NCBI GenBank assembly: GCA_902559635.1
Contig: CACEIY010000010.1
Span: 1 to 35,081 of the forward strand
Origin: an uncultured Pelagibacteraceae bacterium
GTDB taxonomy: Bacteria; Pseudomonadota; Alphaproteobacteria; Pelagibacterales; Pelagibacteraceae
Length of the DNA: 35,081 bases
Reading direction: 5' to 3'
Positions 1 to 7,971 of the stretch are shown piece by piece. Each line of letters begins with the position of its first letter. Within the stretch, counting starts at the first letter, position 1. Made by a program: the position numbers and the translations under genes. The notes under the pieces were generated by a model. It made no database searches, was not told where the DNA came from, and saw nothing but the letters and a program-made list of their open reading frames with translations.

Positions 1-1
1 A

Positions 2-109
2 TTTAGTTCTCTGTTTGCAGCTGCAGGACATCCTAACTGTGTATTTAAAATAAATTTTACAGATTTACAAAAAATTACAAATGGTTCAATTAAAGAAATA
101 ACAGAATGA
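2..109 (+). CDS. 3' end of an unidentified protein (partial)
   Basis: An open frame enters from the left edge and stops with TGA at 107-109. About 35 residues are visible, beginning FSSLFAAAGHPNC and ending GSIKEITE. The stop overlaps the ATG of the next gene in an ATGA arrangement, which is typical of translational coupling within an operon. I cannot recognise a family from this tail. The frame is called coding because of the coupling and because it is open up to the overlap. Confidence 0.6.
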   Translation, partial: FSSLFAAAGHPNCVFKINFTDLQKITNGSIKEITE

Positions 110-996
110 GACAAGCAAAATTATTAGACTATTTATTATTAATTTTATTAGCTTTAATTTGGGCCTCAGCTTTTTTTAATATAAAAATTGCAACTTATTC
201 TTTTGGACCTGTAACAATTGCTTTTCTCAGAGTTTTTTTTGGAGCAGTACCAGTTTTATTACTTTGTTATTATAAAAATATAAAGATTGAAGCTTTTTCT
301 AAAGATTGGCATTGGTTTGCTATGATTGGATTCATAAATTTAGTTGCACCATTTTTTTTAATTGCATACGGAGTACAGTCTGTCCAGAGTAATTTAGCTG
401 CCATTTTAATGTCCACAACACCCTTAAGCTCAACAGTCTTAGGACATTTTTATACAAAAAATGAAAAGTTTAATTTTATAAAAACTTTTGGAATTTTAAT
501 TGGCTTTTCAGGAATACTTTATTTATTTTCAGATAATCTATTAATTGATGATGATAACTTTTTATCAGCATTATTAATCCTTCTTGGTTCCACTTGTTAC
601 GTAGTTGGAGGAGTTTTAACTTTAAAAATCAGTAAGAAAAAAAATGAAAATGTAACAGGCTCGATACTAATTTGGGCAGTGATTATTTTAATTCCATTAG
701 TAAGTTTTATTGAACAACCATGGAATGTTAATCCAAGACTAGACTCAACAATCTCAGTTATTTATTTGGGATTAGTCTCTACTGGAATTGCTTGGTTACT
801 AAGATTTCGAATTTTAGTAAATAACGGTTTAATTTTTCAATCTCAAGTTTCTTATTTAATTCCTATTTTTGGAACTATTTTAAGCTATATCTTTTTAAAA
901 GAATTAATTACAACAAAAGTACTAATTTCATTAATAGCTGTTTGCGTAGGTATTTATTTTGTTAGAAAAGCAGATAATAAAAAACTACTTAAGTGA
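106..996 (+). CDS. EamA/DMT-family permease
   Basis: This 296-residue protein shows the roughly ten hydrophobic helices of the drug/metabolite transporter superfamily, arranged as two EamA repeats. The first repeat opens with LALIWASAFFNIKIA, a typical EamA helix 1 with a conserved Trp, and the second begins near residue 150. Length is normal for the family. It sits in the inner membrane, and members export or import small metabolites such as amino acids; the substrate cannot be read from sequence. The start codon overlaps the stop of the upstream partial gene. Its 3' end overlaps the convergent homocysteine methyltransferase gene by 12 nt, so no terminator lies between them. The family call is secure and the substrate is unknown. 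Confidence 0.9.
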   Translation: MRQAKLLDYLLLILLALIWASAFFNIKIATYSFGPVTIAFLRVFFGAVPVLLLCYYKNIKIEAFSKDWHWFAMIGFINLVAPFFLIAYGVQSVQSNLAAILMSTTPLSSTVLGHFYTKNEKFNFIKTFGILIGFSGILYLFSDNLLIDDDNFLSALLILLGSTCYVVGGVLTLKISKKKNENVTGSILIWAVIILIPLVSFIEQPWNVNPRLDSTISVIYLGLVSTGIAWLLRFRILVNNGLIFQSQVSYLIPIFGTILSYIFLKELITTKVLISLIAVCVGIYFVRKADNKKLLK

Positions 997-1890
997 AGCA
1001 AAAGCTTTTATATGTGAAGGTCTTGTTTCACAACATCCACCCAATATTGTAGCACCTGCATCCTTAAATTTCTTAGCAAATTCTAACATTTTTTCTGGAG
1101 TTAAATCTAACCGCACACCAAGAAATTCATTTGGATTACCATTGGATTTTTCAAAAGTTGAAGTATACCCATCATTTTTGGGTTTAGTTGTAACAAATCC
1201 ATTTATTTTAAATCCAAAAGGAACATTTAAACTTTTTAACTCTTGAAGATTAATTTCATAATTTTCTGGTGAAACACATGAAAGCATAATACCTAGTAAA
1301 TGTTTATCTATTATATTTTTTATTTCTGAAATTTTTTCTCCACTTGGCAAATTTGTTCCCTCAGAAATATGAATACCAATCAAATAAGGTTTATTGAATT
1401 CTTTTATTGCCTCAACTCCACATCTAAATTCTTTGATGCTACTCCAAACATCGAAATAAAAAAAATCAACATAAGGGTTTAATAGTTTAGCCTGTTCATT
1501 AAAATCTTTAATAATCTCTTCTTCAGTTCTATCATCAGACTCATAAGTTAGATTTTGAGGAGGTAAACCACCAGCTATCAAAATATTTGGAAATTCTCCT
1601 TTAACAGCAAGAGCAATTTCACCAGCTTTCTTATTTAAATATTCAAATTTGTCTTCAACATTATTATCTCGTAATCTTTTACGTCTAGTTGTAAAAGTTG
1701 TGGTTACTATAATTTCAGCGCCAGCTTTTACAAAATCTCTATGCGTATCTAGTAATAGTTGGTGATAATTCTGATCTAATAATGCATTTGCACTCCACAA
1801 TGTTCCTTTTGGCTTCATCCCTCTTGCAAGAAGTTCTTGTCCCATACCACCATCTAAAATTCTAGTTTGTTTGAAAAAATTTAAGTCCAT
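985..1890 (-). CDS. bhmT: Homocysteine S-methyltransferase (BhmT/MmuM family)
   Basis: This 301-residue protein belongs to the zinc-dependent homocysteine S-methyltransferase family. It would transfer a methyl group to homocysteine to form methionine in the cytosol; the donor is betaine, S-methylmethionine or a similar compound. The N-terminal RILDGGMGQELLARG is the family's opening strand. Zinc ligands are visible as Cys near residue 205 (LSCVSPENY) and the pair C286-C287 in GGCCETRP. The ATG at 1890 has a good ribosome site (TGAGGA, four bases upstream), which itself lies in the expression platform of the upstream riboswitch. Control by tandem SAM-II/SAM-V aptamers fits a methionine-forming enzyme and matches what is known for bhmT of Pelagibacter. 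The methyl donor is inferred, not shown. Confidence 0.85.
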   Translation of the reverse strand: MDLNFFKQTRILDGGMGQELLARGMKPKGTLWSANALLDQNYHQLLLDTHRDFVKAGAEIIVTTTFTTRRKRLRDNNVEDKFEYLNKKAGEIALAVKGEFPNILIAGGLPPQNLTYESDDRTEEEIIKDFNEQAKLLNPYVDFFYFDVWSSIKEFRCGVEAIKEFNKPYLIGIHISEGTNLPSGEKISEIKNIIDKHLLGIMLSCVSPENYEINLQELKSLNVPFGFKINGFVTTKPKNDGYTSTFEKSNGNPNEFLGVRLDLTPEKMLEFAKKFKDAGATILGGCCETRPSHIKAFASLK

Positions 1891-1894
1891 TTTA

Positions 1895-1954
1895 TCCTCA
1901 CTTTTTTAGTGCTTTAGCTTTATGCAAGGTGCACAATACAGTTCAACTACCTAC
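1895..1954 (-). promoter_or_regulatory. SAM-V-like riboswitch (second aptamer)
   Basis: Reading the minus strand from 1952 towards 1895, AGGT (1952-1949) can pair with ACCT (1930-1927) as stem P1. The loop holds GAACTGTATTG, and ATAAAGCTAAAGCAC follows. This is the same ordered motif set as SAM-II (a UAUUG loop, then AUAAA and GCUAAA). GTGC (1934-1931) can pair with GCAC (1912-1909) as a pseudoknot. The alternative is a hairpin of CACT (1911-1908) with AGTG (1902-1899), right beside the TGAGGA ribosome site. That geometry suggests translational control of the homocysteine methyltransferase. The fold was drawn by eye. Confidence 0.72.
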
Positions 1955-1968
1955 AGATTGATTATTAT

Positions 1969-2020
1969 GGGAATTCCGTTTTAGCAGTTTATGCCCGCAA
2001 TAGGATCAAATCGGCAATTT
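1969..2020 (-). promoter_or_regulatory. SAM-II riboswitch (first aptamer)
   Basis: On the minus strand TGCC (2016-2013) pairs with GGCA (1995-1992) to close a loop containing GATTTGATCCTATTGC. It is followed by ATAAACTGCTAAAACGG. Conserved SAM-II positions are matched in order: GAUUU, CC, UAUUGC, AUAAA, GCUAAAA and GG. The loop CC (2004-2003) can pair with GG (1977-1976) for the pseudoknot. It starts at the predicted transcription start and lies about 15 nt upstream of the second aptamer, reproducing the SAM-II/SAM-V tandem known from Pelagibacter. Confidence 0.8.
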
Positions 2021-2021
2021 G

Positions 2022-2050
2022 AATATATTCGAAATTTTAAGATTAATCAA
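2022..2050 (-). promoter_or_regulatory. Sigma-70 promoter for the riboswitch-controlled gene
   Basis: The minus strand shows TTGATT (2050-2045), a 17-base spacer and TATATT (2027-2022). This is close to the sigma-70 consensus. The expected start near 2017-2014 falls at the first stem of the SAM-II aptamer, so the transcript would begin with the riboswitch. The -35 box touches the end of the TauE/SafE gene, making the methyltransferase independent of it. Confidence 0.6.
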
Positions 2051-2057
2051 ATATAGT

Positions 2058-2804
2058 TTATAAAAAAACCTTGATACCCATTCTAATAGATACAAATAAA
2101 ACCAAGAAAGATGTAATTATTGCAAGTATTCTACTAGTAAAAATTTTTAAGTTTAAATAATTTCCTATAAGTCCACCAATAAAAACACATAAAAATAAAG
2201 GTAAATAATTTGATATCTCAATTAAAATATTTTCTTTTGTAAGTTGTCCTAATATCCCCGAAATTGAGTTAATTAATATAAACAAAGAAGCCGTTGTAAC
2301 AATTATTTTTGGTTTTTCTGATTTAAGTAAAAAAAGAATTGGACTTAAAAAAATTCCACCACCTATTCCTACAATTCCTGAAACCAATCCAAGAATAGAA
2401 CCTATAAAAAATGAGGCAATAAAATTTAATTTTTTTGTAGTTAAATTATTATTTTCGTAAGATTTGTTATTTATCAACAATAAGATACCTGCAATTGAAA
2501 GAACAAAAAATAGAAGAACTTCAAATATATCTTTTTCAATTTTCAAAGTTCCACCAAAAAAAGCAAATGGTATAGATCCTATTAAAAAAGGGACTAATAA
2601 TTTAAAGTTATGATTTCCAGCACGAACATAATTAAAAGAATTACCTGAAACTACTATAATATTACATAAAAGCGCGATTATTGGAAAGATGTAATATGGA
2701 ATATCCCAAATTAGTAAAAGAGCTAAATAAGTAGATCCTCCCCCAAAACCAACACTAGAGTATAAAATAGCTGTTATAAAAAAAAATATTGATAATATAA
2801 ACAT
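2058..2804 (-). CDS. TauE/SafE-family permease (putative sulfite/sulfonate exporter)
   Basis: This 248-residue protein has about eight hydrophobic helices and the TauE/SafE repeats: SSVGFGGGSTYLALL near residue 16 and its partner SGIVGIGGGIFLSPIL in the second half. Members are inner-membrane permeases. Some export sulfite or sulfoacetate made during sulfonate breakdown; many have no known substrate. Length is typical. Its ATG lies 14 bp from the start of divergent moaB, so the promoters of both genes must extend into the neighbouring coding sequence. Sulfite is an attractive substrate because a sulfite-dehydrogenase-like pair lies at 13350-14923, but this is inference. Confidence 0.85.
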   Translation of the reverse strand: MFILSIFFFITAILYSSVGFGGGSTYLALLLIWDIPYYIFPIIALLCNIIVVSGNSFNYVRAGNHNFKLLVPFLIGSIPFAFFGGTLKIEKDIFEVLLFFVLSIAGILLLINNKSYENNNLTTKKLNFIASFFIGSILGLVSGIVGIGGGIFLSPILFLLKSEKPKIIVTTASLFILINSISGILGQLTKENILIEISNYLPLFLCVFIGGLIGNYLNLKIFTSRILAIITSFLVLFVSIRMGIKVFL

Positions 2805-2818
2805 GCTAAAAGATTATT

Positions 2819-3319
2819 ATGAAAGTTAACATTGCACTATTGACTGTAACAGATACTAGAACGTTTGATAATGATAAATCAGGTGCAATATTAGTAGATA
2901 AAATCAAAGAAGCTAATCATAATTTATTAGATAGAAAAATATGCAAAGATAACAAAGATGAAATAGTTTTAATACTTAAAGAATGGCTTAAAAATGAAAA
3001 AATTGATGCCATTATAACAACTGGTGGAACAGGCTTAACAGGAAGAGATATAACTCCAGAAGCACTAGATGAAATTGCAGATAAGCACATTCCTGGCTTC
3101 GGAGAAGTATTTAGGAATATAAGTTTAAAAACAGTAGGAACTTCAGCTATTCAATCTAGAGCTTGTGCAATATTATCAAACGGTAAATACGTTTTTGCTT
3201 TACCAGGTTCATCTGGTGGTGTTACTGATGCTTGGGATGGAATTTTAAAACATCAACTAGATGTTAATCACAAACCGTGTAATTTTGTTGAATTGTTTCC
3301 AAGATTAAAAGAAAAATAA
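2819..3319 (+). CDS. moaB: MoaB/MogA-family molybdopterin adenylyltransferase
   Basis: This 166-residue protein matches the MoaB/MogA fold. The family motif TTGGTGLTGRDITPEA starts at residue 67, and LPGSSGGVTDAWD near the C terminus is the second molybdopterin-binding loop. The family adenylates molybdopterin before molybdate insertion, in the cytosol. It opens the molybdenum gene region (moaACDE, mocA-like, coxSLM-like, sulfite dehydrogenase). The ATG at 2819 is only 14 bp from the divergent TauE/SafE start. The stop at 3319 abuts the stop of the convergent DUF1244 gene with no spacer. MoaB and MogA cannot be separated firmly here; the length favours MoaB. Confidence 0.88.
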   Translation: MKVNIALLTVTDTRTFDNDKSGAILVDKIKEANHNLLDRKICKDNKDEIVLILKEWLKNEKIDAIITTGGTGLTGRDITPEALDEIADKHIPGFGEVFRNISLKTVGTSAIQSRACAILSNGKYVFALPGSSGGVTDAWDGILKHQLDVNHKPCNFVELFPRLKEK

Positions 3320-3565
3320 TTATTTTTGGTACTTATCTTTCCATTCAGAGTAAGGCATTCCATAAACATGTTCTCTTGCATCAGGATCAGAAATAGTAAT
3401 ACCTTTTTTTTCTGCCTCCTCTCTATACCATTTTGATAAACAGTTTCTACAAAAGCCTGCAAGATCCATTAAATCTATGTTTTGAACATCTTTTCTTTCT
3501 CTTAAGTGATTAATTAATCTATCAAAAGTTGCAGACTGTAATTCTTTTTTTGTTTTATCATCCAT
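3320..3565 (-). CDS. DUF1244 family protein
   Basis: This 81-residue soluble protein has the hallmarks of DUF1244: an N-terminal helix (ATFDRLINHLRER), then LMDLAGFCRNCLSKWY, then DPDAREHVYGMPYSEWK at the C terminus. The family is widespread in alphaproteobacteria and has no established role. The two cysteines in FCRNC are conserved in members I recall and could bind metal, which is inference. It is convergent with moaB and divergent from the coxG-like gene, 23 bp away. Confidence 0.85.
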   Translation of the reverse strand: MDDKTKKELQSATFDRLINHLRERKDVQNIDLMDLAGFCRNCLSKWYREEAEKKGITISDPDAREHVYGMPYSEWKDKYQK

Positions 3566-3588
3566 AAAATTTTATATATAAACATAAT

Positions 3589-4167
3589 ATGAAACTTTCC
3601 GGATCCTATCAAATTAATTTATCTAAACAAAAAGTATGGGAAGCATTGAATGATCCTGAAATTTTAAAAAAATCTATTCCAGGATGTGAAGAATTTAAAA
3701 AAAATTCAGAAACTGAATTTACTGCAACTGCTACAAATAAAATTGGTCCTTTTAATGCTAGTTTTACTGGAGATATTGAGCTCACAGATCTTGATCCTCC
3801 TAATAGTTATAAAATTACTGGTTCTGGTAATTCACCTGTTGGTTTTGCATCAGGAGAAGCAAAAGTAAAATTAGAGGATCATGAAAATGGAACTAATCTT
3901 ATTTATGAAGTTGAGGCAAATGTAGGAGGAAAGATTGCACAAGTTGGATCTAGATTGATAGATATGACAGCAAAGAAAATGGCAGACATATTTTTTGGAA
4001 AATTTTCTGAATTGATATCATTTGATGAAAGTTTATCTAGCGAGACATCAACCGAAGAAAAAATTGAAAAACAAGATCATGCAAAACCTAAAAGACAAAA
4101 TCAAAAAATTTTAATATATGCTGCTGTTACAGTTGCTCTGGGTATTTTGATATATTCTTTTTTCTAA
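3589..4167 (+). CDS. coxG: CoxG-family SRPBCC protein with C-terminal membrane anchor
   Basis: The first 150 or so residues form a CoxG/SRPBCC domain: the opening SGSYQINLSKQKVWEALND, then SIPGCEEF and GSGNSPVGFASGEAKVKLE. A charged linker follows, and a single hydrophobic helix (ILIYAAVTVALGILIYSFF) ends the 192-residue chain. In known CO dehydrogenases CoxG is thought to recruit the enzyme to the inner membrane, and the C-terminal anchor fits that. It lies 125 bp upstream of the coxS-like gene on the same strand. The form II motif of the large subunit means the partner enzyme need not oxidise CO. Confidence 0.87.
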   Translation: MKLSGSYQINLSKQKVWEALNDPEILKKSIPGCEEFKKNSETEFTATATNKIGPFNASFTGDIELTDLDPPNSYKITGSGNSPVGFASGEAKVKLEDHENGTNLIYEVEANVGGKIAQVGSRLIDMTAKKMADIFFGKFSELISFDESLSSETSTEEKIEKQDHAKPKRQNQKILIYAAVTVALGILIYSFF

Positions 4168-4292
4168 AAGTTACGGAATCTCATAATAAATAAAAATCAA
4201 ACTTCTAGTGGAAGTAGAAAAGCAACAAAATTAATAATTGCTTATCAATTTTAGTTATGATGTAATTAAGTATTAAATTAGGGGGACATGAA

Positions 4293-4754
4293 ATGACTAA
4301 AGTTACACTAGAAGTAAATGGTAAAAAGGTCAGCAAAGAGGTTCCAGACCATACCCTTTTATCAGTTTTTTTGAGAGATAATTTAAATTTAACAGGCACA
4401 CATGTAGGCTGTGATACTAGTCAATGTGGAGCTTGTGTAGTTCACGTTAATGGTAAATCTATAAAAAGTTGCTCAACACTGGCTGCTGATATTGACGGAT
4501 CTAAAGTAACAACCATTGAAGGATTAGCTAAAGATGGAAAGCTTCATCCAATGCAAGCAGCATTTAAAAAAACGCATGGATTACAATGTGGATTTTGTAC
4601 ACCTGGAATGGTGATGAGTGCAGTAGATTTACTACAAACAAAGAAAAACCCAAGTGATAAGGAAATTAGAGAATGGCTAGAAGGTAATATTTGTAGATGT
4701 ACAGGTTACCAAAATATAGTCGCTGCAGTCAAAGAAGCTGCAACAAAAATGTAA
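4293..4754 (+). CDS. coxS: [2Fe-2S] small subunit of a molybdenum hydroxylase (CoxS-like)
   Basis: This 153-residue protein has the two-cluster architecture of CoxS/XDH small subunits. The plant-type ferredoxin domain shows [16 protein letters not shown] plus a Cys in KSCSTL. The alpha-helical domain carries [12 protein letters not shown] and [12 protein letters not shown]. It would pass electrons from the molybdenum subunit to the FAD subunit. A GGGGGA ribosome site precedes the ATG. It is 24 nt from the large subunit gene, giving the order S-L-M. That order is typical of form II (putative) CO dehydrogenases, whereas form I operons are M-S-L. Confidence 0.95.
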   Translation: MTKVTLEVNGKKVSKEVPDHTLLSVFLRDNLNLTGTHVGCDTSQCGACVVHVNGKSIKSCSTLAADIDGSKVTTIEGLAKDGKLHPMQAAFKKTHGLQCGFCTPGMVMSAVDLLQTKKNPSDKEIREWLEGNICRCTGYQNIVAAVKEAATKM

Positions 4755-4778
4755 TTAAACAAAAGGAGAATATAAAAA

Positions 4779-7157
4779 ATGGCAAGTTTAGTTGGATCAA
4801 GAGTTGAAAGAAAAGAAGATGGCAGATTTTTACAAGGAAAAGGAAGATACACAGCAGATATAAACATAGCAAACCAAACATACGCTGTTTTTGTAAGGTC
4901 TCCACATGCAAGAGCAAAAATTAAAAATATAGATACTTCAAAATCTTTAAAATCATCAGGTGTTGTTGGAGTACTAACAGGTAAAGAAATTGCAGAAGAT
5001 AAAATTGGAGGTTTAATTGCAGGATGGGCAATAAGAAGCGAAGATGGATCTGAAATGAAAGTTCCAGCAAACCCACCATTAGCAAAAGATGTTGCGAACT
5101 TTGTTGGTGAGCCTATAGCAGTTGTTTTTGCAGAAACTTTAGATGAAGCTAAAGAAGGTGCAGAAAAAGTAAAAGTTGATTATAAAGTTTTAAAAGCTGT
5201 AGTAGATCCAGCTGATGCTATGAAAAGCGAAGCCATCCATGATGGTGTAGATAAAAATCTTTGTTATGATTGGTTACTAGGAGATAGAAAAGCTGTAGAT
5301 GAAGCTTTTGCAAAAGCTGACAAAATTATCAAAGTTGATTTAATAAATAATAGATTAGTTCCTAATGCGATGGAACCAAGAGCATGTGTGGTTGACTATA
5401 ATAGTGCTTCAGAAGAAATTACTTTGTATACTACAAGTCAAAATCCTCATTTATCTAGATTAGTTATGTCGGCGTTTGGTGGTGTTGCACCAGAAAATAA
5501 ATTGAGAGTAGTAGCTCCTGATGTAGGTGGTGGATTTGGATCTAAAATTAATGTTTACAATGAAGAGATAGTTTGTAGTTGGGCATCAAAAAAAATTGAA
5601 AGACCAATAAAATGGGTTGCTGAAAGAACAGAATCTTTCTTAACGGATACTCATGGAAGAGATCATGTTACTCACGCAGAGTTAGCTGTAACTAAAGAAG
5701 GTAAGTTTTTAGGATTTAAAAATGAAACTATTGCTAACTTAGGTGCTTATGCAAGAGTATTTGGAACAGTAACGCCTACATATTTATTTGGACCATGTGC
5801 TACTGGTGTTTATGTAATTCCTGCAGCTTATTCAAATGTTAAAGCAGTTTATACAAATACTGCACCTGTTGATGCTTATAGAGGTGCTGGAAGACCAGAA
5901 GCAACTTATACAATTGAAAGATTAGTAGAAAAAGCTGCTATGGAATTAGGTATTGATAAAACTGAAATTAGAATGAAAAATTTTCCAACAGAATTTCCTT
6001 TCAAACAAACACTAGTTCACACTGTGGACTCGGGTGATTATGTTGCTGGTTTAGAGAAAGCGAAACAGATGGCTGATTATTCGGGATTTGAAGCTAGAAG
6101 AAAGAAATCAGAGGCTAATGGAAAACTAAGAGGAATAGGAGTTTCGTCTTATTTTGAAGCTTGTGGAATTGCACCTTCAGCAGCAGTTATGTCATTAGGG
6201 TGTGGAGTAGGATTGTGGGAATCAGCTGAAGTAAGATTTAATCCAACTGGACAAATATCTGTTTTTACAGGTGCACACAGTCACGGACAAAGTCACCAAA
6301 CAACATTTGCTCAAATAGCTGCAGATGAACTAGGAGTACCTATGGAAAACATAGATGTTGTTCATGGTGATACCGACAAAGGTACTTTTGGCATGGGAAC
6401 TTATGGTTCTAGATCATTAACTGTTGGAGGTATTGCAATTGTTAATGCTTGTAAAAAAATTGTTGCTAAAGGAAAAAGAGTTGCAGCTAAAATGCTTGAA
6501 GTTAATGAAAATGAAATTGAATTTAAGGATGGAGAGTTTGTAGCTTTAAAATCAAACAAGAAAAAAACAATTGGTGAAGTTGCTTTTGCTTGTTATTTAC
6601 CTGGACAAAGAGATGAGATGAAATCTCCAATACCTGAGGGTGATGAGCCAGGTTTGATTGAGTCTTCATTTTTTGATCCTGCAAACTTTTCATTTCCAGC
6701 TGGCTCACATATTTGTGAAGTTGAAATTGATCCAGATACCGGTAATGTAAAAATAGAAAAATATACAGCAGTTGATGATTTTGGAAGAATTGTGAATCCA
6801 AATATTGTTGAAGGACAAGTACATGGAGGAATCGCTCAAGGAATAGGTCAGGCTTTACATGAAAATACTCAATATGATGAAACAGGACAATTAATGACTG
6901 CTTCTTATATGGATTATACAATGCCAAGAGCAGATAATTTTCCTGAGTTTAATTTAGGTTTTACTTGTACACATGCAACTTCAAACCCTTTAGGCGTTAA
7001 AGGCTGTGGAGAAGCTGGAGCAATCGCTTCACCTCCAACAGTTATGAATGCAGTCATTGACGCATTAGGTGGTCAAGAAATTTCAATGCCGGCAACAGCT
7101 GAAAAAGTTTGGAAAGCTTGTAAGGTGATGAAAAAATCTAACGCTAAAGCAGCATAG
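4779..7157 (+). CDS. coxL: Form II CO-dehydrogenase-like molybdopterin large subunit (CoxL-like)
   Basis: This 792-residue protein is the molybdopterin-binding subunit of a xanthine-oxidase-family enzyme. Visible motifs include the opening RVERKEDGRFLQGKGRYTAD, DVGGGFGSK in the middle, and GVKGCGEAGAIASPP near the C terminus with the likely catalytic base E745. The active-site loop is AYRGAGR at 366-372. This is the form II signature; proven CO oxidisers (form I) have AYXCSFR with the copper-binding Cys, which is absent here. CO is therefore doubtful as substrate, and an aldehyde, purine or other N-heterocycle is equally possible. Ribosome site AAGGAG precedes the ATG. It is flanked by the small (24 nt) and medium (9 nt) subunit genes. 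Confidence 0.93.
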   Translation: MASLVGSRVERKEDGRFLQGKGRYTADINIANQTYAVFVRSPHARAKIKNIDTSKSLKSSGVVGVLTGKEIAEDKIGGLIAGWAIRSEDGSEMKVPANPPLAKDVANFVGEPIAVVFAETLDEAKEGAEKVKVDYKVLKAVVDPADAMKSEAIHDGVDKNLCYDWLLGDRKAVDEAFAKADKIIKVDLINNRLVPNAMEPRACVVDYNSASEEITLYTTSQNPHLSRLVMSAFGGVAPENKLRVVAPDVGGGFGSKINVYNEEIVCSWASKKIERPIKWVAERTESFLTDTHGRDHVTHAELAVTKEGKFLGFKNETIANLGAYARVFGTVTPTYLFGPCATGVYVIPAAYSNVKAVYTNTAPVDAYRGAGRPEATYTIERLVEKAAMELGIDKTEIRMKNFPTEFPFKQTLVHTVDSGDYVAGLEKAKQMADYSGFEARRKKSEANGKLRGIGVSSYFEACGIAPSAAVMSLGCGVGLWESAEVRFNPTGQISVFTGAHSHGQSHQTTFAQIAADELGVPMENIDVVHGDTDKGTFGMGTYGSRSLTVGGIAIVNACKKIVAKGKRVAAKMLEVNENEIEFKDGEFVALKSNKKKTIGEVAFACYLPGQRDEMKSPIPEGDEPGLIESSFFDPANFSFPAGSHICEVEIDPDTGNVKIEKYTAVDDFGRIVNPNIVEGQVHGGIAQGIGQALHENTQYDETGQLMTASYMDYTMPRADNFPEFNLGFTCTHATSNPLGVKGCGEAGAIASPPTVMNAVIDALGGQEISMPATAEKVWKACKVMKKSNAKAA

Positions 7158-7166
7158 GAGGAAAAT

Positions 7167-7952
7167 ATGAAATCATTTAATTATCATGCACCAAAGGATG
7201 TCAAAGATGCTTCAAAGTTAGCATCATCTAATTCCGCTTTTTTAGCAGGAGGTATGACAACTATCCCATCATTAAAGTTAGGATTAGCAACTTACAAAGA
7301 TATTATTGATATCAAGAATATCAAAAAACTATCAGGTATTAAAGTAAGCGGAAAATCTGTAACGATAGGTGCAACTACAAAACATGCAGAAGTCGCTTCT
7401 TCAAAAGAAGTTCAAAAAGCAATTCCAGCTCTTGTAAAATTAGCAGGGAATATTGGAGATGCTCAGGTAAGAAATAGAGGAACAATAGGAGGATCAATTT
7501 CTAACAATGATCCATCTGCTTGTTATCCTTCAGCGTGTATGGCACTTAACGCAGTAATTCATACTAATAGTAGAAAAATTCCAGCTGCTAAGTTTTTTAC
7601 AGGTATGTTCGAAACTGCTTTAAAAAAAGGTGAACTTGTTGAAGCAGTAGAATTTCAAGTTCCTGAAAAAGCTGATTATCAAAAACACCCAAATCCAGCA
7701 TCAAGATATGCAATTATTGGAGTTTTTGTTGCTAAACATAAAAAGGAAGTCAATGTAGCAGTTACAGGTGCAAAATCTTGTGTTTACATTGATAAGGATT
7801 TATCTAAAAAATTATCATCAAGTTTTTCTTCATCAGCTATTGAAGGTATGAAAGTTGATGACTCAGAGATGAATTCAGATATGCACGCATCATCTGAATA
7901 TAGAGCTAATCTAGTTTCTTTATATGCAAAAAAAGCTGTTGAAGCTTGTTAA
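7167..7952 (+). CDS. coxM: FAD-binding medium subunit (CoxM-like)
   Basis: This 261-residue protein matches the FAD-binding subunit of molybdenum hydroxylases. AFLAGGMTTIPSLKLG near residue 25 is the first FAD loop and TIGGSISNNDPSACYPS near residue 110 the second. A CO-dehydrogenase flavoprotein C-terminal domain follows. It takes electrons from the iron-sulfur subunit and hands them to a downstream acceptor, probably quinone. Its ATG follows a strong GGAGG site 9 nt after the large subunit stop. Length is slightly short for the family (about 265-290) but no domain is missing. Confidence 0.93.
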   Translation: MKSFNYHAPKDVKDASKLASSNSAFLAGGMTTIPSLKLGLATYKDIIDIKNIKKLSGIKVSGKSVTIGATTKHAEVASSKEVQKAIPALVKLAGNIGDAQVRNRGTIGGSISNNDPSACYPSACMALNAVIHTNSRKIPAAKFFTGMFETALKKGELVEAVEFQVPEKADYQKHPNPASRYAIIGVFVAKHKKEVNVAVTGAKSCVYIDKDLSKKLSSSFSSSAIEGMKVDDSEMNSDMHASSEYRANLVSLYAKKAVEAC

Positions 7953-7971
7953 TTAGAATTTATTTTTTCAA

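Noticed and set aside
959..1246. Plus-strand frame across the end of the EamA gene and the methyltransferase
   Set aside because: It is antisense to the zinc-binding C terminus of the homocysteine methyltransferase and shows no family features.
4190..4230. Riboswitch or terminator in the gap before coxS
   Set aside because: Only a weak TTCTA/TAGAA hairpin is visible, without a T run or conserved aptamer motifs.
6523..6927. Long open frame on the minus strand inside coxL
   Set aside because: It is antisense to a strongly conserved domain and has low-complexity Leu/Phe/His-rich composition typical of a shadow frame.
4779..7157. Functional aerobic CO dehydrogenase (form I)
   Set aside because: The active-site loop is AYRGAGR with no copper-binding cysteine, so CO oxidation cannot be claimed from sequence.
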